Part shown: positions 41,184 through 49,924 of the stretch, piece by piece | Position numbering within the stretch: the stretch's first letter is position 1 | Layout of the letters: every line of letters begins with the position of its first letter | Source: Actinoplanes sp. L3-i22 | Lineage (GTDB): Bacteria > Actinomycetota > Actinomycetes > Mycobacteriales > Micromonosporaceae | Reading direction: 5' to 3' | Length of the DNA stretch: 64,000 nt | Assembly (NCBI RefSeq): GCF_019704555.1 | Contig: NZ_AP024745.1 | Coordinates: forward strand, 4,286,501-4,350,500 | The notes under the pieces: generated by a model | Database searches by the model: none | The model's input: the letters and a program-made list of their open reading frames with translations, nothing else | What the model was told of the DNA's origin: nothing | Program-made: the position numbers and the translations under genes

Positions 41184-41879
41184 TCAGACCCGGGACAGGG
41201 CGCGGTCGCTGACCGCGCAGTGCATGCCGAACTGGCGGGCCCGGCGCACCGCCCAGTCCGTCAGCCCGGGACTGTCGGCGTAGTCGAGCGCGTACAGATC
41301 CACCTGCAACTGCAGCAGCTGCTCGGCGATCTGCGCGTGGAACTCCAGCACGTCCGGCGGCCACGGCGCGTACCCGTCGTCGGTCCAGCGCGCCGAGAAC
41401 GACTCGAACAGCACCCCGTCGACCAGCTCGCCCAGCTGTGGCAGCATGCCGAAACCGCGGTTGGCCAGCAGGTACCCGGGTTTGGCCTCGTTGCGGATCG
41501 CGGCGATCAGGGTGAGCAGGTGCGGCACGTCCTCCGGGAAGGTCAGCTCGACGTTGAGCTGGTCCAGGAACAGCCCGTCGAAGCCGGCGTCGATCGCGGC
41601 CCGGGCCTTGCCGACCACCTGTTCGACCCACTGCGGGTGCCCGACGTGCACGTAGGCCCCACCCCAGTCCGGGTTGCGTTCCGCGCGGTGCCACGGCGCG
41701 GGCGGCCCGTGGTCCTCCGACAGCGACAGGTAGCCCAGGGTCCGCACGCCCTGCCCGGCCAGGTAGGCCAGCTCGGCCGGGTTGTAGAACTCCGGCTGTA
41801 GCACCACTTTCGAGTAGCCGGCCAGGTCGACCAGCCGGCCCTCGCCGTAGTAGAACCAGATCGGCGGCCGCTCGGTCAT
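41184..41879 (-). CDS. GH114-like endo-alpha-1,4-polygalactosaminidase, cytoplasmic form
   Basis: 231 residues with no signal peptide. A TIM-barrel glycosidase of the GH114 type: VVLQPEFYNPAELAYLAGQGVRTLGYLSLSE, AIDAGFDGLFLDQLNVE (strand with catalytic-type Asp) and GYLLANRGFGMLPQLGELVDGVLFESF (strand with Glu). GH114 enzymes hydrolyse alpha-1,4-linked galactosamine polymers. It is the last gene of the exopolysaccharide operon, overlapping the preceding epimerase by 4 bases (ATGA). The lack of export signal is odd for a polysaccharide hydrolase. Confidence 0.8.
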   Translation of the reverse strand: MTERPPIWFYYGEGRLVDLAGYSKVVLQPEFYNPAELAYLAGQGVRTLGYLSLSEDHGPPAPWHRAERNPDWGGAYVHVGHPQWVEQVVGKARAAIDAGFDGLFLDQLNVELTFPEDVPHLLTLIAAIRNEAKPGYLLANRGFGMLPQLGELVDGVLFESFSARWTDDGYAPWPPDVLEFHAQIAEQLLQLQVDLYALDYADSPGLTDWAVRRARQFGMHCAVSDRALSRV

Positions 41880-42844
41880 GACGGGGCCCCGTTCGCGCGG
41901 TACCAGGCGAACGTCGAGCGGACACCCTCCTCGAGGGTGACGGCCGGCTCGTAGCCGGTCAGCCGGCGCAGCTTGCTCAGGTCGGGGCAGCGCCGGTGCA
42001 CCGAGCCGGGCGGCGCCGGGCTGGTCTCGATCGCCGGGCCGGCCTGGGCCACCCGCAGCACCAGTTTGGCCAGGTCGCCGATGTTGGTCTCCTCGCGGTC
42101 GTTGCCGATGTGCACGATCTGCCCGGCCGCCTCGGGGGTGGCCATCAGCCGCAGCATCGCCTCGACCGCGTCGTCGACGTGGCAGAACGCCCGGTACTGG
42201 TCGGCGCCGGGCACCCGGAACGGGTCCTCGCCGCCGGCCGCGCGCAGCGACATCTCCGGTACGACGTGGTCGGCGCCCATCCGTGGCCCGTACACGTTGT
42301 GGAAGCGCCCGACCACCGCGTCGAAGCCGCGGGCCCGGGCGGTGTGCAGGAACGCGGCTTCGCCGAGCAGCTTGCTGACCGCGTACGCGAATCGGGGCGC
42401 CGTGATGTCGGAGATCATCGCCGGGACGTCCTCGGCGGTGGGCACGCCGACCACGCCGGCGTCCACGCCACCGGCGTAGACCTCGCTGGTGGAGGCGAAG
42501 AAGACCCGTTCGCCGGGGGCCACCCAGTCGAGCAGGTGCATCGCCACCAGCGTGTTGACCCGGACCACCCGGGCCGGGTCCTGTTCCACGTTGCGGACCC
42601 CGACCACGGCCGCGAGCAGGTAGATCTGGTCCCAGCCGTGCGGCAGGGCGGCGTACGTGCCGGGGTCGGTCAGGTCCGCCGAGATCACCCGCAGGTTCGG
42701 GTGGGCGCGCGCCGCGTCCAGGTCGCTGTCGCGCCGGCCGCGGGAGAAGTCGTCGACGATGGTGACCTGGTGGCCGTCGGCGAGCAGCCGGCGGGCCAGG
42801 TGCAGGCCGATGAACCCGGCGCCGCCGAGCAGCAGGGCGCTCAC
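41876..42844 (-). CDS. NAD-dependent sugar epimerase/dehydratase
   Basis: 322 residues from GTG 42844, overlapping the dehydrogenase stop (GTGA). Rossmann start ALLLGGAGFIGLHLARRLLADGHQVTIVDDFSRG, catalytic-type STSEVYAG and YAVSK, RFHNVYGPRM, and VDDAVEAMLRL, as in UDP-glucose 4-epimerase/UDP-glucuronate decarboxylase-like enzymes. Together with the adjacent UDP-sugar dehydrogenase it should prepare a nucleotide-sugar precursor. The exact reaction (epimerase versus decarboxylase) cannot be fixed from sequence. Confidence 0.88.
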   Translation of the reverse strand: MSALLLGGAGFIGLHLARRLLADGHQVTIVDDFSRGRRDSDLDAARAHPNLRVISADLTDPGTYAALPHGWDQIYLLAAVVGVRNVEQDPARVVRVNTLVAMHLLDWVAPGERVFFASTSEVYAGGVDAGVVGVPTAEDVPAMISDITAPRFAYAVSKLLGEAAFLHTARARGFDAVVGRFHNVYGPRMGADHVVPEMSLRAAGGEDPFRVPGADQYRAFCHVDDAVEAMLRLMATPEAAGQIVHIGNDREETNIGDLAKLVLRVAQAGPAIETSPAPPGSVHRRCPDLSKLRRLTGYEPAVTLEEGVRSTFAWYRANGAPS

Positions 42845-44154
42845 GCGGCCGCCTCCTCGAACCGCGGCAGGTAGCCCAGGGCGGCGTAGCGGATGCCGGC
42901 CGCGCGGATCGCCGCGGCGTCGAGGATCCGCCACGAGTCGAAGATCAGCGCCGGGCGGGCGTCGCCGAGCATCCGGGTCACGTCGATGGCCCGGTAGTCG
43001 GGGTGGTCGTTGATCACCAGGATCGCGTCGCTGTCGGTGAACGCCTTGTCGAGGCTGACCGGCTCACCGCCGTACAGTCGAATGGTTTTGGGGTTGACCA
43101 TGGGGTCATGGCCGGTGACCGTGATGCCGGCGGCGGTCAGGATCGGCATCATCGCGGCGATCGGGGTGCCGCGCATGTCGTCGGTGGGCGGCCAGCCCTT
43201 GTACGCCCAGCCGAGCACCGCCAGCCGCGTGCCGCGGGTGTCCCCGCGGGCCTCGCGCAGCAGCCGCACGACGGTGCCGGCCACGTGCACCGGCAGGAAC
43301 TCGTTGAGCTCGCGCGCCCGGCCGATCAGGAACGGCTGGTAGTCGCCGGCGCTCTCCAGCATGATGTACGGATCCTTGGACAGGCAGCCGCCGCCGACGT
43401 ATCCGGGTTTGGCCAGGTCGGGCCGCGGATAGTCGAGGTTGGTGGCGCGCAGCACCTCCAGCGGGTCCAGGCCGTGCTGTTCGGCGATCAGCGCGACCTC
43501 GTTGCCGTACGAATAGATCAGGTCGGTGTGGCAGTTGTTGCTGAGCTTGACCAGTTCGGCGGCCTCCAGGCTGGACACCTCGACGATGCTTTGGGCGAGC
43601 CCGGCGAAGAACTCGACGCCGGCCCGCAGCGACGCCGCGTCCAGCCCGCCGATCACCTGCGGCAGCTCGACCAGCTCCCGCAGCGCCTGGCCCTGGATGG
43701 TGCGCTCGGGCGCCATCACCAGCCTGACGTCCTCGCCCCAGGCGGCGCGCAGCTCGGGCAGCACGATCCGGCGGCTGGTGCCGACCGGCACGGTGCTGCG
43801 GACCACGACCAGGGTGCCGGGCCGGCAGCTGGCCGCGACGGCGCGCGCCGCGGCGGCCAGGTTGGTCAGGTCGGGGCGGCGGGTCGCGTCGTCGACGGGG
43901 GTGGACACGCTGATCACGGCGACGTCCACGACTCCGCGGGGAAGTTCCGCGGCGACGTGGATCCGACGGCCCACCTCGGAGGCGAAAATTTCCTCCACAC
44001 CGGGTTCGAAGATGTGCGAGCGGCCCTGGGACAGGGTGTCGATCACCTGCGGTGACGCGTCCGCGCCGTACACGGTGAAATCTTTTGCCGCGAGAGCGGC
44101 GGTGAGCGTGAGGCCGACGTAGCCGAGGCCGACGACCCCGATCGTCATGGGCAT
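42841..44154 (-). CDS. UDP-glucose/GDP-mannose-type nucleotide-sugar dehydrogenase
   Basis: 437 residues from ATG 44154, chosen because GGAGG lies 7 bases upstream. N-terminal NAD domain TIGVVGLGYVGLTLTAALAAKDF, central ELVKLSNNCHTDLIYSYGNEVALIAEQHG, the catalytic Cys in YVGGGCLSKDPYIM and a C-terminal UDP-binding domain (LAVLGWAYKGWPPTDDMRGTP). The enzyme oxidises the C6 hydroxyl of a nucleotide sugar to a uronic acid. The motif order fits WecC/UDP-ManNAc-type or UDP-Glc dehydrogenases. Its presence is unexpected for a pure galactosamine polymer and suggests an acidic sugar. Confidence 0.9.
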   Translation of the reverse strand: MPMTIGVVGLGYVGLTLTAALAAKDFTVYGADASPQVIDTLSQGRSHIFEPGVEEIFASEVGRRIHVAAELPRGVVDVAVISVSTPVDDATRRPDLTNLAAAARAVAASCRPGTLVVVRSTVPVGTSRRIVLPELRAAWGEDVRLVMAPERTIQGQALRELVELPQVIGGLDAASLRAGVEFFAGLAQSIVEVSSLEAAELVKLSNNCHTDLIYSYGNEVALIAEQHGLDPLEVLRATNLDYPRPDLAKPGYVGGGCLSKDPYIMLESAGDYQPFLIGRARELNEFLPVHVAGTVVRLLREARGDTRGTRLAVLGWAYKGWPPTDDMRGTPIAAMMPILTAAGITVTGHDPMVNPKTIRLYGGEPVSLDKAFTDSDAILVINDHPDYRAIDVTRMLGDARPALIFDSWRILDAAAIRAAGIRYAALGYLPRFEEAAA

Positions 44155-44177
44155 GTGAGTTTCCTCCAGAGTGGCGT

Positions 44178-45146
44178 TTACGTGCACGGCGGGGCGGTGC
44201 GGTCGAGGTCGACGACGGTGACCGTCCCGGTGAAGTGCTCGGCCCGGTAGTGGGCGCAGGCGGCGCGCACGTCGGCGGGCCGGGTGGCGTAGTCGACGCT
44301 GAGCACGAACTTGCCGTCGTCGCGCAGGGCGCGGGTCTCGGCGAGGTTCTCGGCGCAGTAGTCCTCGGTGCAGCGTTCGTCGGTGGCTTCGAAGAAAAGT
44401 TCCTCCATGCCGATGCCGTCGACCGCCGCGGTGTATCCGGGCTGGTGGCGCAGCTCGGGGGAGTTCTGCGGGACGATCAGGAATCCGGGCCGAAGGTTTT
44501 TTGCGTACCGGCTGATGTGTTCCACCAGGTCGGCCATCGCCCGCGCCAGCTCGTCGCGATCACGCCCTTGCGCGGCGGAGAGCGCCAGCTGCTCGTAGGC
44601 CAGCGGAGTGTCCAGGTAGACCCCGTCGAAACCGGCCCGCAGCGCCCGGTCCACCCGCGGCCGCACCACCCGGTCCCACCAGCGCTGATCCCAGTAGCGG
44701 ACGAAATATTCCCCCGGCCACTCGGCCCACTCGTTGGCGATCAGGTCGCCGGCCTGGCGCCGCAGCAGCGGATATTCCGGCCGGAAGTCCTCGATGCTGC
44801 CGATCTCGAAATACGCCAGGACCCGTTTGCCGGTGGCGCGCACCCGGGCGATCTCGGCGGCGCTGAACCAGTCGCTGCCCGCGTCCCGGGCCAGGTCGAC
44901 CACGACGATCTGGAACGGCCCCGCGGCGAGCTGGTCGAGCCGGCCATCCGGGTAACCCTGCAGCTGATAGGCCCAGGAGCCCACCTTCAAAGGCAAAGAA
45001 AAAGACAAAGACGATTGCGACGGTACGGCCGTGGGAGCCCCGCCGCGCCCGGCCGCCCGCGGTGACGGCCGGACGGCGAGCGCCACCACGGCCACCACCA
45101 ACGTGACGGCCGAGGCGATCAGCAGGGCGACCCGGGCCCGGCTCAC
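44178..45146 (-). CDS. GH114-like endo-galactosaminidase with signal anchor
   Basis: 322 residues from GTG 45146, overlapping the epimerase stop. An N-terminal membrane anchor or signal (VALLIASAVTLVVAVVALAV) is followed by a GH114-type barrel: WAYQLQGYPDGRLDQLAAGPFQIVVVDLARD, RVLAYFEIGSIEDFRPEY, ALRAGFDGVYLDTPLAYEQ (Asp) and IGMEELFFEATDERC (Glu). Such enzymes cut alpha-1,4-galactosamine chains; in Pel systems a hydrolase of this kind (PelA) trims or releases the polymer. Together with the shorter GH114 protein at 41184 the operon has two. Confidence 0.85.
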   Translation of the reverse strand: MSRARVALLIASAVTLVVAVVALAVRPSPRAAGRGGAPTAVPSQSSLSFSLPLKVGSWAYQLQGYPDGRLDQLAAGPFQIVVVDLARDAGSDWFSAAEIARVRATGKRVLAYFEIGSIEDFRPEYPLLRRQAGDLIANEWAEWPGEYFVRYWDQRWWDRVVRPRVDRALRAGFDGVYLDTPLAYEQLALSAAQGRDRDELARAMADLVEHISRYAKNLRPGFLIVPQNSPELRHQPGYTAAVDGIGMEELFFEATDERCTEDYCAENLAETRALRDDGKFVLSVDYATRPADVRAACAHYRAEHFTGTVTVVDLDRTAPPCT

Positions 45147-46039
45147 CCCGGTGCCCCCGCGGCCCAGATGTCCTTGATCGTGGTGGCCAGGCCGACGGCC
45201 GGTGCCCAGCCCAGCTCGCCGGCGGCCCGGCTGATGTCGGCCTGGATCCAGTCCACCGCCGCCGAGCGCTGCGGCCCGCTGCCGTGCTCGCGGATCTCCC
45301 CGGTGAACCCGGCCTGCTCGGCCAGCAACTGCACGGCCGTGCGGACCTGGGCCGCCTCCCCGCTGCCGGCGTTGTAGACCCGGCTCGGCAGGCTCGGCGC
45401 CAGCACCACCGAGCACAGCAGGGCGGCCAGGTCGCGCACGTCGACGAAGTCGCGGTAGGCGCCCAGCGGCCCGAGCACGATCTCCGACGCGCCCAGCTGC
45501 GCCGCCTCGCGCAGCCGCAGCTGGGCGCGGCCCAGCACGTTCTCCGCGGACTGACCGGGACCGATCGGGTTGAACACGCGCACCGAGACCGCGTCGACCC
45601 GGCCGGTGCGCGCGGCCAGCTCGAACAGCCGGGTGCCGGCCAGGTGGCTGATCCCGTACGCGCCGATCGGCTCGGTGGGATCGTTCTCGGTCACCGCGTG
45701 GCCGTGCGCGACCACGCCGTACTCGCCGGCCGAGCCGAGCCGCACCAGCCGGGTGCCCGGCGCGGCGGCCTCGACCGCGTCCAGCAACTTCGCCGCGACC
45801 AGCGTGTTCGCGCGGGTCAACTCCTCGTTGGTGCCGCCGAGGCGGCCCACGCAGCAGATCACCGCGTCCGGCGCGGTCTCGCGCAGCAGCCCGGTCAACC
45901 CGTCGCGGTCGCCCTCGACCAGGTCGTAGCGGTCGCGGCCCGGGCTGATCAGCTCACCCACCCCGGGATCGGCGGCCAGCGCGGCGCGCACGTGCGCGCC
46001 GATGAAACCCGATGATCCGAACAGCAATACTCGCGACAT
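45143..46039 (-). CDS. NAD-dependent epimerase/dehydratase
   Basis: 298 residues from ATG 46039, whose A is shared with the preceding stop (TGATG). Rossmann start SRVLLFGSSGFIGAHVRAALAADPG, RLGSAGEYGVV (catalytic Ser/Thr region), YGISH in place of YxxxK (Tyr-x3-His), and VRVFNPIGPGQ. The Lys to His change at the catalytic position is noteworthy, so activity or substrate may differ. It probably modifies a nucleotide sugar for the operon polymer. Confidence 0.85.
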   Translation of the reverse strand: MSRVLLFGSSGFIGAHVRAALAADPGVGELISPGRDRYDLVEGDRDGLTGLLRETAPDAVICCVGRLGGTNEELTRANTLVAAKLLDAVEAAAPGTRLVRLGSAGEYGVVAHGHAVTENDPTEPIGAYGISHLAGTRLFELAARTGRVDAVSVRVFNPIGPGQSAENVLGRAQLRLREAAQLGASEIVLGPLGAYRDFVDVRDLAALLCSVVLAPSLPSRVYNAGSGEAAQVRTAVQLLAEQAGFTGEIREHGSGPQRSAAVDWIQADISRAAGELGWAPAVGLATTIKDIWAAGAPG

Positions 46040-46767
46040 CACACCGGCTCCTCCTGGCGCTGACGGAACAAGACTGGTCTGAGCTCGGCCAGGCGGCGAT
46101 TGGCCTCGTCGTAGTCCTCGGGCCGGCCGATGTCGAGCCAGAACCCGGTGAACGGGTAGGTGTCCGGGTGCTCCCCGCGGGCCAGCAGGTCCAGCACCAG
46201 CTGGTCGAAGCCGAACGGGCGCCCGGGCGGATACGGCGCGAGGGTGCGCCGGGACATCCCGTACACGCCCATGCTGACCTGATAGCGCAGGTGCGGCTTC
46301 TCCCGGAAGCCGACGATCCGGGCCGACTCCACGTCCAGCACCCCGAAGTCGATCTTGTGGGTGCGCTCGGCGACCGCCACGGTCAGCCCGGTGCGGGCCA
46401 GCTCGTGCTGGTGCAGCAGATCCCCGTAGTCGAGATCGGTGAGCACGTCGCCGTTCATCACCAGGAAGTGCTCGGGCAGGCTGTCGCGGATGTTGAACAG
46501 CGGACCCACCGTGGACAGCGGGCGGTCCTCCTCGACGTAGTCGACGCGCAGCCCCCAGCGGGCGCCGTCGCCGACGTACGCCCGGATCAGCGGGCCGAGG
46601 TGGTTGATCGCCAGCGTGACCGAGCGGAACCCGCAGTCGGCCAGCTGGTTGAGCACGATCTCGAGGATCGCGTGGTGGTCGCCGATCGGCATCAGCGGCT
46701 TCGGCAGCGTGGTCGTGTACGGCCGCAGCCGTACCCCCTTGCCGCCCGCGAGAATGACCGCGTGCAT
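46039..46767 (-). CDS. Sugar-phosphate nucleotidyltransferase
   Basis: 242 residues. HAVILAGGKGVRLRPYTTTLPKPLMPIGDHHAILEIVLNQL is the full nucleotidyltransferase signature (GGxGxRLxPxT, PKPLxPI). FLVMNGDVLTDLDY carries the metal-binding Asp and GFREKP the second motif. Activates a sugar-1-phosphate with UTP, GTP or dTTP; substrate not predictable. Central precursor enzyme of the operon. Confidence 0.9.
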   Translation of the reverse strand: MHAVILAGGKGVRLRPYTTTLPKPLMPIGDHHAILEIVLNQLADCGFRSVTLAINHLGPLIRAYVGDGARWGLRVDYVEEDRPLSTVGPLFNIRDSLPEHFLVMNGDVLTDLDYGDLLHQHELARTGLTVAVAERTHKIDFGVLDVESARIVGFREKPHLRYQVSMGVYGMSRRTLAPYPPGRPFGFDQLVLDLLARGEHPDTYPFTGFWLDIGRPEDYDEANRRLAELRPVLFRQRQEEPV

Positions 46768-46793
46768 CGCAGATCTACCTCCCAGTCGAAGAG

Positions 46794-48314
46794 CTAGCGG
46801 TAGTGCCGGGCCTGGCTCACCAGGGGCGCCAGGCCGATCAGGAACAGGGCCTGCAGCCCGAGGACGCTGCCCAGGAACAGCGCCGTGTCGACGGTGGCCG
46901 CGCCGGAACCCGGGCCGGCGCCGAGCAGCAGGCCGCCGCCCACGTGCACCGCGATCGCGGCCAGCAGGCTCAGGCACAGCCACAGGTGCCGCTCGAAGCC
47001 GGCCAGCAGGAACGCGGCCAGATAGGCGCCGCCGAGCACGACGTGCGCCGCGGTCATCAGCACGCCGGCGGTGGTGAGCCGGCCGATCGCGGCCAGCCAG
47101 GCGAGCAGCCCGGCCGCCGGGACCGTGGTCACCGCCAGGCAGGCGAGGGTGTCGGCGAGGATGCGCCGCCAGACCGCCGCCCGGAAGTGCGCCGGCCGCC
47201 CGATGCGGTGGGTCAGCCCGACGACCGTGCCGCGGAAGTGCTCGGCGCGCCATTCGACGAAGCCCATCACCAGGATCAGCGGCGCGGCCGCGGCCGCCAC
47301 GTCGAAGCGGGTCAGCAGGTACGGCGCCTGCGCGTGCAGCAGCAGTGCCGCCGAGCACAGCCCGTAGCAGCTCACCCCGGCCAGGCCGGTCCGCCAGGCG
47401 CGCAGCACCGGGGCGCCGGGCAGCTCGTCGCGCGGTCCGCGGCCGCGGGTCGTCCACAGGGCCACCGCGAACGCCGCCAGCACCCCGGCGGTCGCCGTCG
47501 CGATCGCCGCCGGTCGCGCCGCCGGCCCGACGATCAGGTAGAGGCCACCGGCGGCGGCCGCGGGCAGCATGGTCGCGGCCAGCCGGCCCTCCCGGCGGTA
47601 GAAGACCAGCACGGTGCCGGCCATCTGGTAGGCGAGCTGACCGGCGGTGAGCAGGATCAGCTCGGCCCCGCCGCCGGTGACGGCGACGACCGTGGCGCCG
47701 GCGCCCGCGCCGATCAGCGGCCCGGCCAGGATGGTCAGCGCCAGCAGGACGGCCGCCGCGCGGGGCCGGTCCGCGCCCAGCAGCTTGTAGGCCGCGTACG
47801 CCGCGGTGCCCGAGTACATCCAGCCCAGCCCGCCGGCGAGCGCCAGCGCGAGCACCAGCGAGCGCTGCCCGAGCACCGCGAGCACCGCCGGGAACACCAC
47901 GCTGGGCAGGGCGTAGAGCGGCCCGTGCGCGAGCACCCGCGGGGTCTGCCAGCGGGTGCGGGCCGCGACCGGCGGCACGGTGTCCTCGTGCGCCTGCGGG
48001 CCCAGACCCCGGAACACCGCGTCGGCCAGCACGAACACGTCGGTGAAGCCGTACTCGACCCGGGCGATCCGGTCGGTGCAGCCGTCGGCCTCCAGCGCGG
48101 CGGCCACCTGCAGCCCGTCGACGGCCCGGCGCAACCTGGGCCGCAGCCGGTCGACCAGCTCGTCGAGCGGGTCGGTGGAGATCTGTGGCAGCACCACCGG
48201 GTGCAGCACCGGCGCCGGGTGCTCGCCGGCGGCGAACCGGCGCCCGGCCGGATGCTGCTTCGGTGGCTTCTTCCCGGCCGTGACCTGTGGAGTCTTGATC
48301 TCTCCGGTGCTCAT
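46794..48314 (-). CDS. Polytopic membrane protein of exopolysaccharide operon (PelG-like position)
   Basis: 506 residues. About 125 cytoplasmic residues (PLDELVDRLRPRLRRAVDGLQVAAALEADGCTDRIARVEYGFTDVF) are followed by about 12 membrane helices (LPSVVFPAVLAVLGQ, SLVLALALAGGLGW, ..., LFLGSVLGLQALFLIGLAPLV). The helix count and position after a PelF-like glycosyltransferase match PelG, the flippase-like partner of PelF, but direct sequence evidence is weak. It is the best candidate for polymer export. The start region forms a CATCGCG/CGCGATG inverted repeat that covers the ATG. Confidence 0.65.
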   Translation of the reverse strand: MSTGEIKTPQVTAGKKPPKQHPAGRRFAAGEHPAPVLHPVVLPQISTDPLDELVDRLRPRLRRAVDGLQVAAALEADGCTDRIARVEYGFTDVFVLADAVFRGLGPQAHEDTVPPVAARTRWQTPRVLAHGPLYALPSVVFPAVLAVLGQRSLVLALALAGGLGWMYSGTAAYAAYKLLGADRPRAAAVLLALTILAGPLIGAGAGATVVAVTGGGAELILLTAGQLAYQMAGTVLVFYRREGRLAATMLPAAAAGGLYLIVGPAARPAAIATATAGVLAAFAVALWTTRGRGPRDELPGAPVLRAWRTGLAGVSCYGLCSAALLLHAQAPYLLTRFDVAAAAAPLILVMGFVEWRAEHFRGTVVGLTHRIGRPAHFRAAVWRRILADTLACLAVTTVPAAGLLAWLAAIGRLTTAGVLMTAAHVVLGGAYLAAFLLAGFERHLWLCLSLLAAIAVHVGGGLLLGAGPGSGAATVDTALFLGSVLGLQALFLIGLAPLVSQARHYR

Positions 48315-48387
48315 CGCGTCACCTCGGCTTCGCTCCGGCGTCGCGATGAGCTGAACACTGTGCCGATTGATTCGCTCGCAAGCTCGC

Positions 48388-49215
48388 TCATCGGGAAACC
48401 TCGCCGATGTCGCGCAGGTGCCGCGGCTCCGGCTTGGCGGTCAGCGGGGCGACCAGTCCCTCGTAGACGTTGCGGTACATCTGCAGCGACTGGCTGAGCG
48501 TGAAGTGGTCGAGGACCCGCTGGCGGGCCGCCGCGCCGAGCCGGCGGCGCCGCTCGTCGTCGCGCAGCAGGGCCAGGCAGGCCTGGGCGACCGCGGCGTG
48601 ATCGCGCGGCGCGACCACGATGCCGGTGTCGCCGACCGCCTCGGCCACCCCGCCGACGTTGGTGCACACGGTCGGGCGCCCGCACGCCATGGCCTCCACC
48701 ACGGTGTACGGGAAGCCCTCGGAGATGCTGGTCAGCGCCACGATGCTGCCGGCGTGGTAGGCGTCGACGGCATTGCCGATCCGCCCCTCCAGCACCGCCG
48801 CGCCGGTGAGCCCGAGCTCGTCGATCAGCTGCGCGCACGACTCGTGGTAGAACCGGTTGACCGCCGGGGTGCCGCCGAAGATCCGCAGCCGCGCCGCCGG
48901 CATCTCCGCCCGGACCAGGGCGAACGCGCGGATCAGGGTGTGCAGGTCCTTGAGCGGGTCGATCCGGCCCATGAACGCGATCGTCGGCGTCGCCGGCTCG
49001 CCGATGGCCGCCGGGAACTCGGCCGGTTCGACCCCGTTGTACATGGTCCACATGCGTTCCGGCTCGGCGCCGTTCTGCAACTGCCAGCGCCGGTTGTACG
49101 CCGAGTGCGGGGCCAGCACGTCGGAGGTCAGGTACGCCGCCCCGGCCAGCGACCGGAAGAAGCTGAGCACCAGCACCCGCACCGCGTGCGAGGCGTCGCC
49201 CTCCAGGTACGACAT
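48388..49215 (-). CDS. PelF-like glycosyltransferase, C-terminal half
   Basis: 275 residues beginning MSYLEGDASHAVRVLVLSFF directly after an in-frame TAG; it continues the reading frame of the N-terminal half without a shift. GT4 features: GRIDPLKDLHTLIRAFALV, ARLRIFGG, AYHAGSIVALTSISEGFPYTVVEAMACGRPTV (E-x7-E donor-binding motif) and NVGGVAEAVGDTGIV. On its own it has the nucleotide-sugar-binding domain but not the acceptor domain. The ATG lies immediately after the stop codon, so re-initiation could produce both halves. Confidence 0.8.
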   Translation of the reverse strand: MSYLEGDASHAVRVLVLSFFRSLAGAAYLTSDVLAPHSAYNRRWQLQNGAEPERMWTMYNGVEPAEFPAAIGEPATPTIAFMGRIDPLKDLHTLIRAFALVRAEMPAARLRIFGGTPAVNRFYHESCAQLIDELGLTGAAVLEGRIGNAVDAYHAGSIVALTSISEGFPYTVVEAMACGRPTVCTNVGGVAEAVGDTGIVVAPRDHAAVAQACLALLRDDERRRRLGAAARQRVLDHFTLSQSLQMYRNVYEGLVAPLTAKPEPRHLRDIGEVSR

Positions 49216-49218
49216 CTA
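49216..49218 (-). other. In-frame amber codon splitting the PelF-like gene
   Basis: Reading GAA CGC TAG ATG TCG TAC on the minus strand. Homologous PelF proteins continue EHGxYLRERY; a TAC-to-TAG change would explain the stop exactly. Either a nonsense mutation, a sequencing error, or a genuine two-polypeptide arrangement with re-initiation at the adjacent ATG. Confidence 0.75.
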
Positions 49219-49893
49219 GCGTTCGCGCAGGTAGATGCCGTGCTCGCTCATCACCGACGGGGTCTCGTAGCGCCACTTGGCGGTCATCGCGACAAGCGTG
49301 GACAGCCCGTTCATCGAGCAGTGCACGATGTCCGCCTCGACCACCGGCGCGCTCAGCGGCCGCAGCATGTGCTCGATGAGCCAGGTGGCCCGCAGCGCGT
49401 CGGCCAGCGTCGGCGCCGGCCCGGTCTCGGCCACCCGCAGCTCCCGCCAGGCGTCGATCATCATGCCGAGCGCCTGGTTGGACATCAACGCCGCGCCCAG
49501 GTCACCACCGGCGGCGGCGTACTCGTAGAAGCCGCGCAGGGCGAGCAGGAACAGCCCGCGGTTGGCCGCGCCCTGCTCGGGGGAGGTGGTCTCCAGCGGG
49601 GTGACCAGCGCGCGCAGGAACACCTCGTAGGAGTCGGTGAAGGCGGCGCCGGGCCGTCCCCGGCCGGCCCGCCGGGGGCGGTGCTCGTCGAGAGCACCGC
49701 CCCACAGCGGGATGGACTGCACCCGGTCGAGGTTGGCCGGAACCGGGAAGACCGGCTCCTCGCTGCCGTCCACGGTCAGCGCCACGACCTGCCAGCGGTA
49801 GTCCGGCATGCCGCGGATGAGCTGCTCACACCAGATGCTGACGCCACCCATGGCGAACGGGTAGGTGCCCTCCGACACCAGTGCGATGCGCAC
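49219..49893 (-). CDS. PelF-like glycosyltransferase, N-terminal half
   Basis: 225 residues (stop codon at 49216-49218) starting MRIALVSEGTYPFAMGGVSIWCEQLIRGMPDYRW, the unmistakable start of PelF (DUF3492-type) glycosyltransferases, through VVEADIVHCSMNGLSTLVAMTAKWRYETPSVMSEHGIYLRER, where it stops. PelF uses UDP-GalNAc/GlcNAc-type donors to build the cationic Pel polysaccharide in other bacteria. It follows the deacetylase gene by 31 bases. The intact protein would be about 501 residues, the usual PelF length. Confidence 0.85.
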
Positions 49894-49924
49894 GTGCGGC
49901 CCCCGTTCCCGCGCCGGCGCCCGA

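Noticed and set aside
46803..48497. 564-codon frame antisense to the operon membrane protein
   Set aside because: Gln/Arg/Gly-rich, lacking any domain; shadow of a membrane protein gene.
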